NCBI GenBank assembly: GCA_050633825.1
Contig: JBOEHG010000038.1
Span: 1-51,528 of the forward strand
Length of the DNA: 51,528 nucleotides
Source: CANLBN01 sp050633825
Lineage (GTDB): Bacteria > Pseudomonadota > Gammaproteobacteria > Pseudomonadales > Cellvibrionaceae
Direction: 5' to 3'
A program made the translations under genes and the position numbers. Shown piece after piece: positions 8,750 through 17,761 of the stretch. Within the stretch, counting starts at the first letter, position 1. The number at the start of each line of letters is the position of its first letter. The notes beneath the pieces were generated by a model, which worked only from the letters and a program-made list of their open reading frames with translations, searched no databases and was not told the DNA's origin.

Positions 8750-9907
8750 TTATTTTTCTGTTACACGGATATCAATACGCCTATTTTTAGCACGCCCTTC
8801 TTCTGTTTCATTACTTGCAACAGGAAATTGTGGGCCATAACCTTCTGCACTCAAGCGGTCTTGAGTCACACCCTGACTAATAAGTGAATTCATAACAGAT
8901 TTTGCACGCTCGTCCGATAGTGTCTGATTAAACGCCAAACTACCAGTGTTATCGGTGTAACCACCAATTTTTAATTTCACATTAGGGTAAGCACGCATAA
9001 TCTCAGCAATATTTCTGATCTGCTCACGAGAATCCAGAGTTAAATCCGCTTTCGAAGTATCGAAACCAATACGATCAAAACTAAACCATGTTGTTTTATC
9101 GATAGGCCTACTGTCATCTTCAATAAACTGAATCAGTTTATTTTCAATACCAAACTCAGGGATATTTAAGTCAGTTCCGCTGGGCAATTTACTCATAAAG
9201 AAGTCACCCAAACTGATATCATTACCTGACACCGCTGGTGGCGCCTCAACTTTTAGCTCTGGCTTCACCTCTACAGGCTTAACAACCTCAGGAGCAGCTG
9301 GTACTACTGCAGGAACAATTTCACTGGGCTTTTGGCAGCACTGAGAAAATAAATACCATACTAATAACGCTAGTAATAATGGTAATAGCCACCACAACCA
9401 AGCGCAGCCACAACCCTCATCTTCCTCTTCTTTTTTCTCTTGCTTTGGTGGTATGTCATCTACTATTTTAGCAGCAGCAACAGGCGCCACTGCGCTCATG
9501 ACCGAAGCCAATGGCGCTGAACTTATCCCCATTAAACGCGCTATGGCAGCCTCCATAGCCACGTCAGAATCGAACCAAGCGCTGGTTGCAATTTCTTGAT
9601 GATTACCCGCCACAAGGTTAAAAAAGTGTTTACCAGATTCTTCCAAAGTATCACGGCGATAACGTTTATCGATCAATCTATTTTTATCAACAGAAGCAAC
9701 TCCATTATCCCTGCCTTTTTCTGAAGCATAACCTTCACTGATAAGGATTACTTCACCATCGATATTGTAAGTAAAATAATGTTCACCCCCCTCACTAAAG
9801 GTATCAAATCCATTTTCAGTTCCGGCAATTCTCTTCTGATAAAATTTTAATGGCTTATAGTCATCGCCATCAGCACCTTTTTTACCTTTGTAATCTTTAT
9901 CGCTCAT
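8750..9907 (-). CDS. Tandem DUF1508 (YegP-like) / single TM / OmpA-C fusion protein
   Basis: This is a 385-residue protein without a cleavable signal peptide. Residues 20-80 and 85-128 look like two DUF1508/UPF0339 repeats (YFTYNIDGEVILISEGY; HFFNLVAGNHQEIATS). An acidic stretch (KKEEEDEG) and a Cys/Trp-rich membrane segment at about 166-191 follow, then a Pro/Val/Glu linker and an OmpA-C peptidoglycan-binding domain at 272-385 (GGYTDNTGS, SDERAKSV, NRRIDI). The predicted topology puts the DUF1508 pair in the cytoplasm and the OmpA-C domain in the periplasm, anchored to the cell wall. The function is unknown. Confidence 0.85.
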   Translation of the reverse strand: MSDKDYKGKKGADGDDYKPLKFYQKRIAGTENGFDTFSEGGEHYFTYNIDGEVILISEGYASEKGRDNGVASVDKNRLIDKRYRRDTLEESGKHFFNLVAGNHQEIATSAWFDSDVAMEAAIARLMGISSAPLASVMSAVAPVAAAKIVDDIPPKQEKKEEEDEGCGCAWLWWLLPLLLALLVWYLFSQCCQKPSEIVPAVVPAAPEVVKPVEVKPELKVEAPPAVSGNDISLGDFFMSKLPSGTDLNIPEFGIENKLIQFIEDDSRPIDKTTWFSFDRIGFDTSKADLTLDSREQIRNIAEIMRAYPNVKLKIGGYTDNTGSLAFNQTLSDERAKSVMNSLISQGVTQDRLSAEGYGPQFPVASNETEEGRAKNRRIDIRVTEK

Positions 9908-9993
9908 ATTTCCCCCTTGACAGAAAGTTAGTGGCTCATTACTTATTGATTGAGTTATTGTATTTCTTATTTAAGTGATCGTACTTGATTAGT

Positions 9994-10027
9994 AAAAAAA
10001 TCTCGACCCCATTCTTGAGAACAGGAG
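9994..10027 (-). terminator. Probable intrinsic terminator of the tsaE-amidase operon
   Basis: On the minus strand, CTCC TG TTCT CA AGAA T GGGG can form a stem-loop, followed within 6 bases by a run of seven T. It lies 40 bases after the amidase stop codon. The stem contains a mismatch and a G-T pair, so its strength is uncertain. Confidence 0.45.
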
Positions 10028-10066
10028 CTTCCACCAACAACCTATAAATTTTATTGTGCGCAAGCG

Positions 10067-11635
10067 TTAGCCATCAACGGTTGGAATAACGAGTTTCTGA
10101 CCGATACGGATTGAACTGGTACTAAGCTTATTGCGTTTACGAATTGCAGTAACAGAACTACTGTATCGAAGCGCAATACCTGACAATGTTTCTCCGCTGC
10201 TCACCTTATGCACTAAGGTCTGCGACACCGGCTTAGGTGTAGGCTCAGGTTTTCTTACGGCCAATTGTTGACCGATGCGGATAGTATTACCTTTCATATT
10301 ATTGAGCGACTTAAGCTCACGAATACTCAAGCGAAAGCGCGCAGCAATGGCCGACAATGTATCACCTTTTGCTACGGTATAACGACTCACAGTAACCTCC
10401 TTGCCACCACCCTGCTTCCAGGCAATATAAGTGCCGGCCGGCGGGCTTTTTTCAAAATACCCGCGGATACCAGTAAAAATAGAAGCCGCCATCTTCTGCC
10501 GATAGCTTTTTGTGGATAGACGTTTAGCCTCAGTGGGATTAGAAATAAAACCCGTCTCAACCAAAATAGAAGGCACATCAGGTGACTTCAACACCAAAAA
10601 CCCTGCCTGCTCAACATTACGCTTATGTAAACGGGCAATGCCCCCCATCTGTTTTAATACGTGCTGACCAGCATCTAGGCTCGAACCCAAAGTTGCCGTC
10701 ATTGATAAATCTACCAAAACTCCCTTTAAGACTTTATCTTTATCATCTAAAGTCACATCACCCACACCACCAATAAGATCAGCATCATTTTCTCTTTTGG
10801 CAAGAAAGCGAGCAGTTTCACTGGTAGCACCCCGACGAGAAAGGGCAAACACCGAAGCACCTTTAGCATCAGGTGTTTTAAATGCATCCGCATGGACGGA
10901 AACAAATAAATCTGCTCGGTGCTTGCGAGCAAAATCTCTTCGCTTTCTTAAAGGAATATAATAATCATTAGTGCGGGTTAGCTTGGCTTTATACCCCTTG
11001 GTCTGATTAATTTTACTGGCCAGTCTTTTTGCAATATCCAGCACAACATCTTTTTCTTTTACGCGCCTTGGGCCAATTGCTCCAGGGTCTTCACCACCAT
11101 GACCAGCATCAATCACGATTAAAATATCACGTCGAGTCGATACAGACGCCGCTTCAGACACCTTATCAATGGTTTTTGTTGTCACGTGATTTTTATCGTA
11201 TAAATCAACCACCAAACGGGCAGGCTTACCTCCATGTTTTTTAAGGAAGAAACTTCTCGGTTTAATGCCTGAAGTCAAATCAAAAACAAAGCGTAAATCA
11301 TTTTGATCTCGAGTCGCACTGCGAATACGCTTAATTGGCGTCTTTGTTAGATCAATCGCCGATAGCGATGCCTTATTACGCGCATTATCAATATCAATCA
11401 CTAGGCGAGAAGGTTGTTCCAACTGAAAAATTTGATGGGTCACCGGTCCTGCAAGATCAAATACGACTCGTGTATGGTCTGGCGCGCGCCATAGGCGCAC
11501 ACCATCAATATCCGCAGCAAAAGCAGATAACGATATGCCCCCACAAAACATCAACACACATAAATACCTAGCAATATACAGTGCTGACTTTTTATCGGCT
11601 TTCTTACCAATTTTTCTACACAAAAATAAACTCAT
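10067..11635 (-). CDS. amiC: N-acetylmuramoyl-L-alanine amidase, AMIN-Amidase_3-LysM-LysM
   Basis: This is a 522-residue periplasmic amidase that cleaves the stem peptide from septal peptidoglycan during daughter-cell separation. The N-terminal leader ends near residue 40. An AMIN domain follows (about 43-150), then Amidase_3 with zinc ligands in IDAGHGGEDPGA, KEKDVVLD and VSVHADAF and the catalytic glutamate in VETGFISN. Two C-terminal LysM repeats occur at about 419-462 and 475-519. The amidase start shares one base with the tsaE stop (TAATG), indicating coupling. AmiB and AmiC share this fold. The gene is syntenic with amiB, whereas the symbol here follows general AmiC-type annotation. The expected downstream mutL is missing. 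Confidence 0.92.
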   Translation of the reverse strand: MSLFLCRKIGKKADKKSALYIARYLCVLMFCGGISLSAFAADIDGVRLWRAPDHTRVVFDLAGPVTHQIFQLEQPSRLVIDIDNARNKASLSAIDLTKTPIKRIRSATRDQNDLRFVFDLTSGIKPRSFFLKKHGGKPARLVVDLYDKNHVTTKTIDKVSEAASVSTRRDILIVIDAGHGGEDPGAIGPRRVKEKDVVLDIAKRLASKINQTKGYKAKLTRTNDYYIPLRKRRDFARKHRADLFVSVHADAFKTPDAKGASVFALSRRGATSETARFLAKRENDADLIGGVGDVTLDDKDKVLKGVLVDLSMTATLGSSLDAGQHVLKQMGGIARLHKRNVEQAGFLVLKSPDVPSILVETGFISNPTEAKRLSTKSYRQKMAASIFTGIRGYFEKSPPAGTYIAWKQGGGKEVTVSRYTVAKGDTLSAIAARFRLSIRELKSLNNMKGNTIRIGQQLAVRKPEPTPKPVSQTLVHKVSSGETLSGIALRYSSSVTAIRKRNKLSTSSIRIGQKLVIPTVDG

Positions 11636-12126
11636 TACAACCAGTGCGTTAACACACTCCCAGCTCTGTCCGACATGACTGTTATTATTAAATTACGCCC
11701 CATAGCACCATCCTCTGCTTGCGCTGGCATCAATTCTAACCGTATATCCGGCTCAGGTAAAAAGCCAGCACCTTTTTCGGGCCATTCGACCAAGCATATA
11801 CTCCCTTCATCAAAATAATCTCGAATCCCCATATAAGCCAATTCTTCTGGATCACCCAAGCGATAAAGGTCAAAATGATAAACACTAGTCTTAAGGTCTT
11901 CATAAGGCTCAACTAATGTATAGGTCGGACTCTTAACTGAACCTGAATGACCCAATGCCTGCAATACACCCCGCGTCAACGTGGTTTTACCTGCGCCTAA
12001 CTGACCTTCCAAAAAAAGTGTAAAACCATACTGCCCTATTTTCGATAGACAAAGGCCTAACTGATTACCTGAGGCCACCGTTGCAGCTTCATCTGCCAAC
12101 CATAGGGTATGCTTATTATTAGCCAT
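11635..12126 (-). CDS. tsaE: tRNA t6A threonylcarbamoyladenosine biosynthesis ATPase TsaE
   Basis: About 163 residues. It has the P-loop GQLGAGKTTLTRG, the TsaE motif SPTYTLVEPY and YHFDLYRLGDPEEL, and VEWPEKG near the end. TsaE is the ATPase that works with TsaB and TsaD to form t6A at position 37 of ANN-decoding tRNAs. The chosen start (MANNKHT) aligns with the usual N-terminus and overlaps nnr by 8 bases. In-frame upstream ATGs (12144, 12153) and the longest frame to 12174 are possible but would lie deeper inside nnr. It is coupled to nnr upstream and the amidase downstream. Confidence 0.93.
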   Translation of the reverse strand: MANNKHTLWLADEAATVASGNQLGLCLSKIGQYGFTLFLEGQLGAGKTTLTRGVLQALGHSGSVKSPTYTLVEPYEDLKTSVYHFDLYRLGDPEELAYMGIRDYFDEGSICLVEWPEKGAGFLPEPDIRLELMPAQAEDGAMGRNLIITVMSDRAGSVLTHWL

Positions 12127-13705
12127 CAATGTCTGCCCAGCCATCACTGACATATTCTCCGCCCAGCTCTCCACCTAACTCTCCGCCCAGCAGCAAACGC
12201 ACATAATCAATTAGGTCTGTGGCTAGCAAGCCGGACATCTGCGTTTCAGCGACCGCAATATCAGCCGCTGTTGAGTGTAATATCACCCCCAAACAGGCTG
12301 CCTCATCAATCGACATACCTTGCGCTAACAAAGCGCCCAATAAACCACTCAAAACATCCCCCATACCACCAGATGCCATTGCCGGGTTACCCGCATCACA
12401 TACAAACAGCTGCTTCGCTGAAGTCATCACTAAACTGCCTGCGCCCTTCAGCACAACAGCGCCGCCTAAGCGCTCTTGCAGTGCAGTCACCGCAGCAATT
12501 CGATCCGACTGAACCTGTTCAATAGACATGGATAATAGACGCGCTGCCTCGCCCGGATGGGGTGTTGAAATATGTTGTGATGTTGTAGGTAAAACCAATC
12601 GACCACTGGCCAACAAATTAAGCGCATCAGCATCGAGCACCATAGGCTTATCAGCATGGAGACAATGATAAAAAAGCTGTTCAGACCAAGCTGACTGACC
12701 TAGGCCAGGCCCAACCACCAACACAGAAGGCTTATCCAGCAAAGGTAAAAACTCCTGACCAGAGGAAACGCCAACGGCCATCAACTCCGGACGGCGAGCA
12801 ATAATCGCTGTAGTATTTACTGGCTGAGTAACAACGCCCACTAAACCTGCTCCTGCACGAGCAGCCATTTCAGCAGCCATTAAAGGCGCACCACCAAAGC
12901 CATAATCACCACCCACAACCAATAAGTGACCACTGTCACCTTTATGAGCATCCAGTGACCGGATAGGCAAACGCTCAAGCAGAGCGGATAGATTAAGCTT
13001 GGAAGCAGCAGAGGTTTCTTGTGGGCCTTCTTTTTGCTGAAATTTAAAATACACATCAACAGAGACATCGAGATCATCAAAGAAGCGTTGACCACTGCAA
13101 ATCCTGCCCTGACCAATAAGATTACCAAGCTTTTGCCCAATAAAACTAATCGTTGCATAAGCCTTAACAGCAACAGAGCTCACGACACCATTATCGCTAT
13201 TAACACCAGACGGAACATCAATAGACAGTACTGGCCATCCACTTTGATTAATACTGCCGATCACTTCAGCGTATGGTGAACGCAAGTCACCAATGCAACC
13301 GATACCTAATAATGCATCGACTATCACTCCGGGGGAGTGAGTATTATCCAGATAAGACTGAAAAATATCATGCTGAAAAGAAGAGATGGAAACACCTTCC
13401 TGTAGTGCGAAATCATGAGCTAACTTAGCATCACCTTTTAATTCGTCAGACAATTGCCAAACAGTCACCGGCAAACCTTTTTGCGCAGCCAATGCTGCAA
13501 TAACATAGCCATCACCACCGTTATTGCCGCCACCACAAAAGATTTGAAGAGCATTTACTTGTGGCCAGTGTTCTAACAAAACCTTAAAGGCGGATCGACC
13601 CGCCCGCTTCATCAAAACGATACCGGGTACGTCATACTCTTCAATAGCACAGCGGTCTAACTCACGCACCTGATTCGCAGAGTAAAGTGCATCAGATAAC
13701 AACAT
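12119..13705 (-). CDS. nnr: Bifunctional NAD(P)HX epimerase / ADP-dependent NAD(P)HX dehydratase
   Basis: This is a 528-residue metabolite-repair enzyme. The N-terminal YjeF_N epimerase domain runs to about residue 220 (GGGNNGGDGYVIA, SIDVPSGVNSD). The C-terminal kinase-like dehydratase has HKGDSGHLLVVGG, HPGEAARLL and GGMGDVLSG. It converts hydrated NADHX/NADPHX back to the normal cofactors in the cytoplasm. The C-terminal tail carries a GGEL repeat encoded by three 12-bp units at 12157-12192, and the stop overlaps tsaE. In E. coli and Pseudomonas queG lies immediately before nnr, but here queG is about 6.8 kb away. Confidence 0.95.
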   Translation of the reverse strand: MLLSDALYSANQVRELDRCAIEEYDVPGIVLMKRAGRSAFKVLLEHWPQVNALQIFCGGGNNGGDGYVIAALAAQKGLPVTVWQLSDELKGDAKLAHDFALQEGVSISSFQHDIFQSYLDNTHSPGVIVDALLGIGCIGDLRSPYAEVIGSINQSGWPVLSIDVPSGVNSDNGVVSSVAVKAYATISFIGQKLGNLIGQGRICSGQRFFDDLDVSVDVYFKFQQKEGPQETSAASKLNLSALLERLPIRSLDAHKGDSGHLLVVGGDYGFGGAPLMAAEMAARAGAGLVGVVTQPVNTTAIIARRPELMAVGVSSGQEFLPLLDKPSVLVVGPGLGQSAWSEQLFYHCLHADKPMVLDADALNLLASGRLVLPTTSQHISTPHPGEAARLLSMSIEQVQSDRIAAVTALQERLGGAVVLKGAGSLVMTSAKQLFVCDAGNPAMASGGMGDVLSGLLGALLAQGMSIDEAACLGVILHSTAADIAVAETQMSGLLATDLIDYVRLLLGGELGGELGGEYVSDGWADIDG

Positions 13706-13760
13706 AAAGCTCTCTTCTTGTAGGAAACGGGTGCATTATAGGGTAATCCATGCTTCTGAG

Positions 13761-14681
13761 CTAAACTCCTTTGCCTAAACTTTTTGTCATCGATGTCAAC
13801 GTGGCAAACTTGGTGCGCAATAACTCTCTTAAAATGAGTACTGCAGGTGTTACCTGCTTTCTCGAAGGACACAACAGCTGTGCTCTTAATGGAGGTGATT
13901 CATAATTTACTAGCAACTCCACCACACGACCAGCCGCCAGATCATCCGCCATATCAACGCGCGACTTAAAAATAATGCCATGTCCCGCCAAAGCCCAACG
14001 GCGTACAATATCCGCATCATTACTATTGCGATCACCATTAACTTTCACTCTATAGTGACCCTTCTTATCTGAAAAGTCCCACTGACTAAAAACCCGACTA
14101 CCCAGCCAGTAGAGCAAACAATTATGATCTTTTAGGTCATGGGGGTGGGCAGGCTCACCACAGCGTTTTATATAATCAGGTGATGCACATACCACTCGAT
14201 CGACTTCAGCTATTTCAAAGGCAACCATCGAGGAATCATTAATCGAACCATAACGGAGGGCAACGTCCACCTTATCAGCATAAAAATCCGATAATGAATC
14301 GCCTACCGTTAAACACAAGGAAAGGTCAGGATAATCATTCATTATGTCATCCAACCAAGGTAAAACCACATTGCGCCCCAAATCTGACGATACCGATAAG
14401 CGCAACTCGCCAGCAACTTTATTCGCCATGGTATTTAAAGACGCCTTGCCCTCCTCCAATGCAGCCAGTGACTGGCGACAATGGATAAGAAAGCGCTCAC
14501 CTTCTGCAGTAATACGCAATTGCCGGGTCGAACGGATAAAAAGAGGGGCTCCCAGCTGTTTTTCCAGACGCTTCAAGGCCGCGCTGGCCGTAGCCGGTGA
14601 TAAACCTAGCTGCTCAGCCGATGCAGTAATGCTATTGGTATCGCTGGTTCTGACAAAAAGCGCCAAATCTTCAACATTCAT
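13761..14681 (-). CDS. LysR-family transcriptional regulator
   Basis: This is a 306-residue protein with an N-terminal winged helix (SITASAEQLGLSPATASAALKRLEKQLGAPLF) and a LysR substrate-binding domain from about residue 90 (RLSVSSDLGR, DVALRYGSI). The ATG at 14681 is preferred over an in-frame TTG two codons earlier; neither has a strong ribosome site. It diverges from the oxidoreductase gene at 14782, so that gene and the two redoxin genes behind it are the likely targets. Its binding domain resembles the group containing AphB/CrgA-like regulators. The effector is unknown. Confidence 0.9.
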   Translation of the reverse strand: MNVEDLALFVRTSDTNSITASAEQLGLSPATASAALKRLEKQLGAPLFIRSTRQLRITAEGERFLIHCRQSLAALEEGKASLNTMANKVAGELRLSVSSDLGRNVVLPWLDDIMNDYPDLSLCLTVGDSLSDFYADKVDVALRYGSINDSSMVAFEIAEVDRVVCASPDYIKRCGEPAHPHDLKDHNCLLYWLGSRVFSQWDFSDKKGHYRVKVNGDRNSNDADIVRRWALAGHGIIFKSRVDMADDLAAGRVVELLVNYESPPLRAQLLCPSRKQVTPAVLILRELLRTKFATLTSMTKSLGKGV

Positions 14682-14711
14682 TATCAAATTATTTTTGAAA
14701 ATATTTAAACG

Positions 14712-14749
14712 ATTATCCTGTTTTTAATTGACTCTGTCTATTGGATAAT
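14712..14749. promoter_or_regulatory. Inverted repeat in the LysR/oxidoreductase divergent region
   Basis: ATTATCC (14712-14718) and its exact complement GGATAAT (14743-14749) flank a 24-base AT-rich spacer between the divergent starts at 14681 and 14782. A LysR protein commonly binds an interrupted dyad in such a position. No good sigma-70 promoter pair is visible toward the oxidoreductase gene, which would fit activation. That this dyad is the operator is inferred. Confidence 0.4.
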
Positions 14750-14781
14750 AGCCTACATACTTATTTACTGGAGACACATCA

Positions 14782-15807
14782 ATGAAAGCAATCGGCTATA
14801 CGGCATCCCATGATATTTCACACCCGGATTCATTGGTTGATATAGACCTTCAGCAACCCAAGCCTACAGGCCGTGACCTGCTTGTTAAGATTGACGCCGT
14901 TTCCGTTAATCCTGTGGATACCAAAATACGCAAGAATGTTGCCCCAGAAGATGGGCAATACAAAATTCTTGGTTGGGATGCGGTTGGCGAGGTCATTGCG
15001 ACAGGGGAAGATAGCGAACTCTTCACCATTGGCGATACAGTTTGGTATGCAGGCGATTTAACACGTTCTGGGACCAACGCTGAATATCACTTGGTTGATG
15101 AGCGTATTGTTGGCAAAAAGCCAAACTCCATTTCTAAAGCCGAAGCCGCTGCGGTTCCATTAACAGCGATTACTGCCTGGGAACTTCTGTTTGATCGCCT
15201 AGGATTAGAAAAAGTGTCCTCACCCAACAAATCCAATAACGAACGCCTGCTTATTATCGGAGCAGCCGGTGGTGTAGGCTCTATATTGACACAACTCGCA
15301 GTGAAACTAACCAATGCTACTGTTATTGGCACAGCATCACGGGCGACAACTCAAGATTGGGTCAAAGGCTTAGGTGCTGACCATGTACTTGATCATAGCA
15401 AAGCACTGACTGAAGAGTTGGCGCGTATCAATATGGAGAATGTAACTCACGTTATCAGCCTGACACATACCGACCAGCATTACCCTGCCATCGTCGAAAT
15501 GCTTGCACCGCAAGGCAAGCTCGCTTTAATTGACGACCCCAAAGTACCGCTCGATATTATGCAGCTGAAGCGTAAATCTATCTCTCTGCACTGGGAGTTT
15601 ATGTTTACTCGCTCCATGTTTGCTACCGAAGATATGATTGAGCAGCACAACTTACTCAATGAGCTGGCAGAACTCATCGATAGTGGGTTAATCAAAACCA
15701 CTTTAGGGGAAAATTATGGCAACATTAATGCTAAGAATTTAAAACGGGCACATGCCGATATTGAAACAGGAAAAACTGTCGGCAAAATAGTCTTGGAAGG
15801 TTTTTAA
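14782..15807 (+). CDS. Zinc-type alcohol dehydrogenase / quinone-oxidoreductase-like protein (MDR superfamily)
   Basis: This is a 341-residue protein with a GroES-like N-terminal domain (DAVSVNPVDTKIR, LGWDAVGEV) and a Rossmann NADPH domain (LIIGAAGGVGSILTQLA near 158). The pattern matches zinc-binding-alcohol-dehydrogenase-family proteins close to QOR. The cysteine ligands of a catalytic zinc are absent from the usual places, so it probably reduces quinones or enones with NADPH. GGAG lies 8 bases upstream of the ATG. It is divergent from the LysR gene and lies 37 bases upstream of a thioredoxin-fold gene, which suggests an electrophile or redox stress unit. Confidence 0.88.
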   Translation: MKAIGYTASHDISHPDSLVDIDLQQPKPTGRDLLVKIDAVSVNPVDTKIRKNVAPEDGQYKILGWDAVGEVIATGEDSELFTIGDTVWYAGDLTRSGTNAEYHLVDERIVGKKPNSISKAEAAAVPLTAITAWELLFDRLGLEKVSSPNKSNNERLLIIGAAGGVGSILTQLAVKLTNATVIGTASRATTQDWVKGLGADHVLDHSKALTEELARINMENVTHVISLTHTDQHYPAIVEMLAPQGKLALIDDPKVPLDIMQLKRKSISLHWEFMFTRSMFATEDMIEQHNLLNELAELIDSGLIKTTLGENYGNINAKNLKRAHADIETGKTVGKIVLEGF

Positions 15808-15844
15808 ACTCAGCAAAACAATAGTAAAACAACAGGTCATTTTT

Positions 15845-16390
15845 ATGCTACTCGATACACCCAAAATTGAACGCGGTTGGCAAGCCGCCCCTTTTCAATT
15901 AGCCACTGCGGATGGAAAGCATTATTCACTAGAAGAGTTACAAGGGGAAAAAGGAACATTGATTGCCTTTATCTGCAACCACTGCCCCTATGTAAAAGCC
16001 ATTGCCGAGCGCTTCGCAAAAGACGCCGAGACATTAAACACTGAAGGTATCAAGGTCATTGCCATTAACGCCAATGACTATAACTTTGTACCCGAAGACA
16101 GTCCCGAGATGATGCTACGCTTTGCAGAAAAATTTAACTTCTCTTTCCCTTATCTCGTTGATGAGGATCAATCAGTCGCACGTACTTATGACGCTGTATG
16201 TACCCCTGACTTTTTTGGCTTTAATGCAAACAATGAGCTGCAATACCGAGGGCGACTCGATGATGCTCAAATGGGAGACCCCAGTAATCGTGTCGAAGAG
16301 CTCGTGATCGCCATGAAACAAATTGCACAAAGCGGGCAAGGACCAGATACACAGCACCCGAGCATGGGCTGCTCAATTAAGTGGCGTTAG
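15845..16390 (+). CDS. Thioredoxin-fold peroxiredoxin-like protein (cytoplasmic)
   Basis: This is a 181-residue AhpC/TSA-like domain protein with the redox motif FICNHCPYVKA (CxxC near residue 40). It continues with AINANDYNFVPEDSPEMM and the late motif YRGRLDD. The CNHCPYVKA form is characteristic of a thioredoxin-family clade found next to other oxidoreductases. There is no signal peptide. It lies 37 bases after the oxidoreductase and is probably co-transcribed with it. Confidence 0.85.
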   Translation: MLLDTPKIERGWQAAPFQLATADGKHYSLEELQGEKGTLIAFICNHCPYVKAIAERFAKDAETLNTEGIKVIAINANDYNFVPEDSPEMMLRFAEKFNFSFPYLVDEDQSVARTYDAVCTPDFFGFNANNELQYRGRLDDAQMGDPSNRVEELVIAMKQIAQSGQGPDTQHPSMGCSIKWR

Positions 16391-16503
16391 CACCCCTATA
16401 ACCACCAGGTAATCACAAAAAATCAGGGTAAAACGTGATGAACTAAGCCTTCATTTACGAGTCACAGTTGGCACATTGATTCGATTATTTTGTGGAGTGC
16501 CCC

Positions 16504-17112
16504 ATGTTTAACCAACCCCTGTCTCGCCGAGATTTATTAAAAGCCGGCGCCATTGGCACCGCAGGGCTTAGCGCCTTGGGCAACCCTTTACCCCTATTGG
16601 CACAAGCCCCCAAAGGCATTACTGGACAAGCTGCACCAGAATTAGCGGTTCCTTACTGGATTGACGGAGAAGGCAAAGAAACCAGTGCTTTTTCAATCGC
16701 AAGCAATAAAGGCAAATGGGTCATTTTAAAATGCTTTCAAAATTGGTGCCCCGGCTGTCACTCGCTTGGATTTCCCGGCTTACAAAAAATTACGGCGGCA
16801 CTTGAAAATAATGACAAAGTGGCGATTGCAGCCATCCAAACTACTTTTGAGGGTTTCTCTACAAACAACCAAGATGCCTTGTTAAAAAACCAGCGACGCT
16901 ATGAACTATCAATTCCTTTCGGTCACGATGAAGGCGACGCATCTGCAGCCCACGGTGATCGTAAACGTATGCCCAAAACCATGCTGTCCTATCGCACCGG
17001 CGGAACACCTTGGTTTGTTGTAATCGATCCAAGAGGAAGAGTAGTGTATAACCACTTTCATGTAGATAGTGACAGATTAATCGAGATTCTTAAAAAAGAA
17101 ACGTCAGCTTAA
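16504..17112 (+). CDS. Tat-exported redoxin-domain protein
   Basis: About 202 residues. The ATG at 16504 is preceded by GGAG with a 6-base spacer; an upstream in-frame GTG at 16492 is less likely because it would consume that site. The N-terminus has a twin-arginine motif (SRRDLLK) and a hydrophobic stretch ending in LLAQA, indicating Tat export. The mature part is a redoxin with CFQNWCPGCHSLGFPGL (WCPGC active site) and a late cis-proline region GGTPWFVVIDPRGRV. It probably reduces or oxidises thiols in the periplasm and may be the exported partner of the preceding cytoplasmic redoxin. Tat use suggests folding or a cofactor before export. Confidence 0.82.
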   Translation: MFNQPLSRRDLLKAGAIGTAGLSALGNPLPLLAQAPKGITGQAAPELAVPYWIDGEGKETSAFSIASNKGKWVILKCFQNWCPGCHSLGFPGLQKITAALENNDKVAIAAIQTTFEGFSTNNQDALLKNQRRYELSIPFGHDEGDASAAHGDRKRMPKTMLSYRTGGTPWFVVIDPRGRVVYNHFHVDSDRLIEILKKETSA

Positions 17113-17120
17113 GTGATTGC

Positions 17121-17720
17121 TTACGCAGAATGACCAATACCTTTTGTCATTAAAACCCAATCTCCGCGATGAAAATTTTCATTAATTGGGATAACCGGCA
17201 GTGCGCTTTTATCAACAAAGCCCAGGCTGTTATACAACGATTTCGCATCAACATTAGTTGAGGCAACGATAATACTCATCTCACTACAGCCTTTTGCAAG
17301 TGCTCGCTTTTCTGTATCCAACAATAATTGACGGGCAATGCCCTGCCGCTGAAAAGATTCGTACACAGCCAAGGCATTGATATACCAGCTTCCCGGCACT
17401 TGAGCTTCTAACAACACAAGGGGGCGAATAAAATCCGGGTATTCATCTATATCGCTGGTGTCATAGGGGTTTGGCTGCTGATAAGCGATCAGCATACCCG
17501 CAATCTGATCTGCTTGCATTGATACCCGAGCATGCTTATAACTGAATTCACCTTCTTCTCTGGCAGCACGTTTAGCGCCGCGCTCAAGCGGTTTTTCATT
17601 TCCTTCCGCCATACTTTCCCATAAATATTCCGGCATCCCCTCACCGGCCATATTAATCAGGCAAGCCAAATCTGGCGCATGGCTTTTTTTTGCGTTACTA
17701 ATATCCACGGTTAATTTCAT
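17121..17720 (-). CDS. GNAT-family N-acetyltransferase
   Basis: About 199 residues from the ATG at 17720. An in-frame TTG start at 17753 is possible and would lie 8 bases after the anti-sigma stop. The GNAT acetyl-CoA motif A is seen in YINALAVYESFQRQGIARQLLL (positions QRQGIARQ), followed by the motif B region SLYNSLGF. The substrate is unknown. It is the last gene of the sigma/anti-sigma run and converges with the Tat redoxin gene, with only 8 bases between stops. The lack of a clear ribosome site leaves the start uncertain. Confidence 0.85.
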   Translation of the reverse strand: MKLTVDISNAKKSHAPDLACLINMAGEGMPEYLWESMAEGNEKPLERGAKRAAREEGEFSYKHARVSMQADQIAGMLIAYQQPNPYDTSDIDEYPDFIRPLVLLEAQVPGSWYINALAVYESFQRQGIARQLLLDTEKRALAKGCSEMSIIVASTNVDAKSLYNSLGFVDKSALPVIPINENFHRGDWVLMTKGIGHSA

Positions 17721-17761
17721 TTTACTTACATTACATTCAAAAAGCACATTCAAACTATTTA

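Noticed and set aside
13657..13872. Frame between nnr and the LysR gene
   Set aside because: It overlaps the 3' part of LysR and the 5' part of nnr in another frame, and has no recognisable motif.
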